Source: Spirochaetales bacterium (GTDB lineage: Bacteria > Spirochaetota > Spirochaetia > JAGLYY01). Taken from it: 9,055 nt of DNA. Under the pieces are notes generated by a model. That model saw only the letters and a list, made by a program, of their open reading frames with translations, was not told the origin of the DNA and made no database searches. Positions 6,112 through 9,055 of this stretch are shown piece by piece (within the stretch, counting starts at the first letter, position 1; each line of letters begins with the position of its first letter). The stretch is taken from NCBI GenBank assembly GCA_023131935.1, contig JAGLYY010000385.1, forward strand, positions 1 to 9,055. The letters run 5' to 3'. Made by a program: the position numbers and the translations under genes.

Positions 6112-8004
6112 TCAGGATTCTTCGCTTTCCTCTTCTATTTTTTCCCGGACAATCCTTGGGGAATCGTAGCGAAAGAGGATATCAGAAATGCTGAGTGCAC
6201 CTTCATCGGAGCCGAAAGAGCCATCGGAATAACCGGAATTACTTATACGTACAGTATATCCATGGGAATCCTCACCATGAATCTTGTACTCTTTCTCATC
6301 CAGGGTAAGAAGATAACCTGACCCGTCGGCACGCAGATCAAAACGGATTTCCCCCTCTTCGAGGTTTATCCCATACCAGTTGTCCCCTATCAGAAGGCCC
6401 TGCTTCCCCTCGATGGAAAACAGGAGATTGTCACCGGAAAATACCTCCATGCGGAGATTAGCAGGATTACCTCCCCATCCTATCTCTCCAAGGATCGTCC
6501 TTTCGACAGGTTCTCCCAGATCGAAACTGAGAGTCGAAGCTGATCCGAGAGATACTGTGCTTTCGCCGATATTAATTTCAACACTGGAAAAAGTGATATT
6601 TTCAGCAGGGAGGTAAAGACCGTCAAAACCTTCAGCAAGGATCAGATCTTTGCCGTACCTCTCCACCATGGACCGCTCGAATACCCCGGGATCAATCGAA
6701 TTCCTCCCCGACCGGTCCTTGAAGAAAATACCGAATTCATCAATAAGGCCCTTGAATCCCCCTTCACCGCCAATCCGGGAGGAAACTTCCCCTTCAGCAA
6801 CAAATGGGACGCCCTTAACTTTATCTGTTTTCAACAGCTCGCCATTCCTGAACCAAAGAAAGATGGTTTCGTTTCCGGGAACCACCGAGAGAGTCAGGGA
6901 AACGGCCTCTTCCGGTACAGTAAAAAAGTCCTCAACCGAAGATTCAACTTCACCCAACCGTGCGGAAAGGCTTCCGCCGATACCAACTTTCAAGTGGAAA
7001 ACATCAGGTTCCACCGCGAAAAGCAGGGCATTCCCGTTGATCTCCCGGGGTACAATTCGGAAAGTAAGAGAAAAGGGAGATAGTTCCCCCATCCGGACGG
7101 GCAGGAGATTTTCTTCAACCAGAAAACCGGAATTGCCATTGAGATAATATCCGAAGGTATCGCCGGAGGCTTCCAGTGTCGGATCCCCCAGAATCAGTAC
7201 ATTCCGGTTCCTCCCAAAGGGACTCGAATCTTCTATCGTTCCAAGAAAATGAAAAATGCTATAATAACTCTCATCGGGATTCAGATCGTAGGCCCCTACC
7301 TGGTCCTCGCTTACGATAAGGCTGCCTCGATACTGTACCTGAGAATCAAAGACAAAAGACTCCCCCCTCAAAGGACCAAAGGGGAATAACTCCAGCTGCA
7401 AAGAATAGATGCCGACAGATGAAGGAGCGTGAATCTGAATTTCATCTAACCCTTGAGAGAGATAACCTTCCCGCAGAATAAAATCATCCAGATGCCAGCG
7501 GAGCCAGGGATCTGCTCCGGGGGGGATACGGAGATCCGCCCGAACAAGGGAGGCCCCTCCGGGAAGGGTAAAGGGAGGAATAGTAGTTACACCGCGGATC
7601 GAGTAATACAGATCGCCGATGAAGAAAAAATCCACCCGCTCTTCCTTTATTATGCCCTGTGCATCGTAAATTCTGAACTGAAGAATATATTTCCCCGGTT
7701 CCAGATCCTCAAACAGAAGGGAGGGAAGGGGTTCGTAGAGTTCCGTGATAGTACTGCTAAGGAGAAGCTCTTCCCCGGCGTTAAGAAGTTCGATGGTCAT
7801 TGATTCAGGGAGAACCTCATTGGTGTCAAACTGAAGATCCAGGGGAATGTCCTCCCCTTCCCTTAAGAGCGTGCCACTGTTGATGGTCCTGAGAGTAATA
7901 CTCCCCTCCTCAGTTGAAAACGGATCGAACAGGCTGGAATCGCCGCAGGACCCAATGAGGAGAATGAGAATCGTAATGGTTAAAATACGTTTCAGCTGAA
8001 TCAT
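6112..8004 (-). CDS. Large lipoprotein with Ig-like and LamG/concanavalin-like beta-sandwich domains (630 aa)
   Basis: The signal peptide (MIQLKRILTITILILLIGSC) ends in a lipobox with Cys20, so the mature protein should be lipid-anchored. Nearly all of the rest is beta-rich. Two Ig-like modules (about 33-130, with LEPGKYILQFRIYD at 101-114, and about 131-228) precede a LamG/concanavalin-type region (about 245-430). The clearest mark of the latter is GGFKGLIDEFGIFF (415-428), the usual last strands of a LamG fold, preceded by FLWFRNGELL (382-391). A further beta-sandwich-like segment (about 460-615) and an acidic tail (EKIEEESEES) end the protein. LamG folds bind glycans or proteins, so an adhesive or binding role is possible but not shown. 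I do not recognise the family as a whole. It lies 49 bases after the FecR-domain gene, and AGAGG precedes the ATG by a few bases. Confidence 0.8.
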   Translation of the reverse strand: MIQLKRILTITILILLIGSCGDSSLFDPFSTEEGSITLRTINSGTLLREGEDIPLDLQFDTNEVLPESMTIELLNAGEELLLSSTITELYEPLPSLLFEDLEPGKYILQFRIYDAQGIIKEERVDFFFIGDLYYSIRGVTTIPPFTLPGGASLVRADLRIPPGADPWLRWHLDDFILREGYLSQGLDEIQIHAPSSVGIYSLQLELFPFGPLRGESFVFDSQVQYRGSLIVSEDQVGAYDLNPDESYYSIFHFLGTIEDSSPFGRNRNVLILGDPTLEASGDTFGYYLNGNSGFLVEENLLPVRMGELSPFSLTFRIVPREINGNALLFAVEPDVFHLKVGIGGSLSARLGEVESSVEDFFTVPEEAVSLTLSVVPGNETIFLWFRNGELLKTDKVKGVPFVAEGEVSSRIGGEGGFKGLIDEFGIFFKDRSGRNSIDPGVFERSMVERYGKDLILAEGFDGLYLPAENITFSSVEINIGESTVSLGSASTLSFDLGEPVERTILGEIGWGGNPANLRMEVFSGDNLLFSIEGKQGLLIGDNWYGINLEEGEIRFDLRADGSGYLLTLDEKEYKIHGEDSHGYTVRISNSGYSDGSFGSDEGALSISDILFRYDSPRIVREKIEEESEES

Positions 8005-8021
8005 GAAACCTCTTCACCTAA

Positions 8022-8050
8022 ATAATAACACATTGGCATGTAATATTAAA
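8022..8050 (-). promoter_or_regulatory. Weak candidate promoter for the LamG-like lipoprotein gene
   Basis: In the 49-base gap after the FecR-domain gene, the minus strand carries TATTAT (8027-8022, five of six -10 bases). TTTAAT (8050-8045, three of six -35 bases) lies 17 bases upstream. The gap is A/T-rich, so chance matches are likely. Read-through from the FecR gene is equally plausible. No terminator hairpin is visible in this gap. Confidence 0.25.
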
Positions 8051-8053
8051 CAC

Positions 8054-9055
8054 TTATTCTGTCCGCGGCAAAGTAAAAGTTCTATCGAAAATTTCCCCTC
8101 CACCGGAGAATCCGCCTGAAGAAGCACGATTTATTAACCGGAAAATGAGGAAATAGTGCCGTACTTCCGCCATCTGCTTCACAAGGACCCTCCTGTCCTG
8201 CTGAAACTGCCTGAAAAAACGGTTTGTAGTAAGGTTTCCATCCAGGGTCCCCACTCCGATCCCCTGGCGGTGATACCGTTCAAAAACCCCAAGCCGGAAA
8301 ACAGTCCGTTGAAAAAGAGGATATACAAAACGCATTTTCAGGATAGCCGGGGAGACGCGGGATTTATCCACCATCGCGCGGCCCAGAAGTCCCATACCTG
8401 ATTTAACACTCAGCCACTGCCTGAAGGTATCCCGATTAGCCCTGAGAGCCTGGTAAGCCTCTTCAAATTTCGGAAGCAGGTTCTGGTAGAGTTTCACATG
8501 ATGATTAATAATAGCAAGGGAACCCGCGCGGAATACCGCCTCCCGGGTTTCTCTCCAAACCCTTCGAAATTCATCCATATCCTGATCGACAACAATCCCT
8601 CTCAGCCTCTCATTAGGGAGTTGTTCTACCGCCCTGCCCGTTTCGGCAAAGGCTTCATTGCCATTTTCATCAATACAGGAAACGCTGCCTTCAGTACAGG
8701 TAATCAGGATCGATCCGTCAGGAGCGGTGGATACCTCGAAGGTTGTACCCCGGACCCCCATGGTTGCTGTTTGGGTCCGGACATTTACCACCTCATCCCC
8801 TTTGAGTTTCTGAACTTTCAGCCCGATAGTCCCTACAAGCATTTCAAAATTGGTTCTGCGGCCGCCGTCGACCTCTTCAAGATCAAAATAAAAGGCGGTA
8901 TCAGGTTTCACCGAGATAAGGGTGTTATGGATCCCCGGATCCTGAACCCGGATTTCCGCGTAGCCGTCAGGACCTGTCTCTATAAGGTCGTAGATGTAAA
9001 GTTCCATTCCATAATCAGCCTCTTCCCACTCCGTATCATCTCCGGACCGGAAAAC
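8054..9055 (-). CDS. FecR-domain protein, 5' end beyond right edge
   Basis: The reading frame is open to the right edge; the first 16 visible codons (VFRSGDDTEWEEADYG) read in frame into the internal ATG at 9007 and fit the FecR pattern, so that ATG is not the true start. The visible 334 codons hold a FecR domain (to about residue 155): the strand after MELYIYDLIETGPDGYAEIR, the hallmark TQTATMGVRGTTFEVST (94-110), then ILITCTEGSVSCIDENG. A long helical region follows (about 155-310), rich in Arg, Phe and Gln, and then a Gly/Ser stretch (SSGGFSGGGE) near the C-terminus. Classical FecR is a membrane anti-sigma regulator of iron transport. Here the FecR domain is N-terminal, no transmembrane segment is visible, and no FecI-type sigma factor or TonB receptor is seen, so a structural or periplasmic sensing role is likelier. 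A signal peptide would lie outside the window. Confidence 0.85.
   Translation of the reverse strand, partial: VFRSGDDTEWEEADYGMELYIYDLIETGPDGYAEIRVQDPGIHNTLISVKPDTAFYFDLEEVDGGRRTNFEMLVGTIGLKVQKLKGDEVVNVRTQTATMGVRGTTFEVSTAPDGSILITCTEGSVSCIDENGNEAFAETGRAVEQLPNERLRGIVVDQDMDEFRRVWRETREAVFRAGSLAIINHHVKLYQNLLPKFEEAYQALRANRDTFRQWLSVKSGMGLLGRAMVDKSRVSPAILKMRFVYPLFQRTVFRLGVFERYHRQGIGVGTLDGNLTTNRFFRQFQQDRRVLVKQMAEVRHYFLIFRLINRASSGGFSGGGEIFDRTFTLPRTE

Noticed and set aside
6650..7147. Plus-strand open frame of 165 codons opposite the LamG-like gene
   Set aside because: It is rich in Ser, Pro and Arg, as expected from the complement of a coding strand. It has no recognisable motif and is antisense to a real gene.

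Overview
The window looks like a chromosomal segment of a free-living, diderm spirochaete-like bacterium of moderate G+C content. This is an inference from the style of the proteins: a MnmE N-terminus of treponemal type, many lipoproteins with loose lipoboxes, and FecR, LPP20 and CsgG/FlgT-type envelope proteins. No rRNA or other marker fixes the taxon. I see no tRNA, IS element, CRISPR array or sign of recent transfer.

Layout. (1) Bases 1-522, minus strand: the first 174 codons of mnmE (tRNA modification GTPase), running off the left edge. (2) 523-623: a divergent intergenic region with an inverted repeat around a -35-like hexamer. (3) 624-1822, plus strand: a translationally coupled pair, a short PspA-like coiled-coil protein and a cytoplasmic glycerophosphodiester phosphodiesterase. 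(4) 1823-1871: a convergent gap filled by a degenerate 11-base tandem repeat, with no clear terminator hairpin. (5) 1872-9055, minus strand: five consecutive genes whose products all appear to be exported. In transcription order these are a FecR-domain protein (start beyond the right edge), a large LamG-like lipoprotein, an outer-membrane candidate with TolB-N/FlgT-like domains and a C-terminal barrel-like segment, a FlgT/LPP20-like lipoprotein, and an LPP20 plus CsgG-like lipoprotein.

How the genes may work together. The last three minus-strand genes are packed 13 and 18 bases apart, behind a good sigma70-like promoter with an A/T tract upstream of its -35 box. They are almost certainly one operon. 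Together they carry the kinds of domain that in other bacteria build outer-membrane-associated rings or secretion channels (CsgG, FlgT, TolB-N, LPP20), but spread over separate polypeptides. I infer a cell-envelope assembly, with the upstream FecR and LamG-like proteins as possible periplasmic or surface partners. This five-gene block is the most likely place for an undescribed system. Its function is not shown by the sequence.
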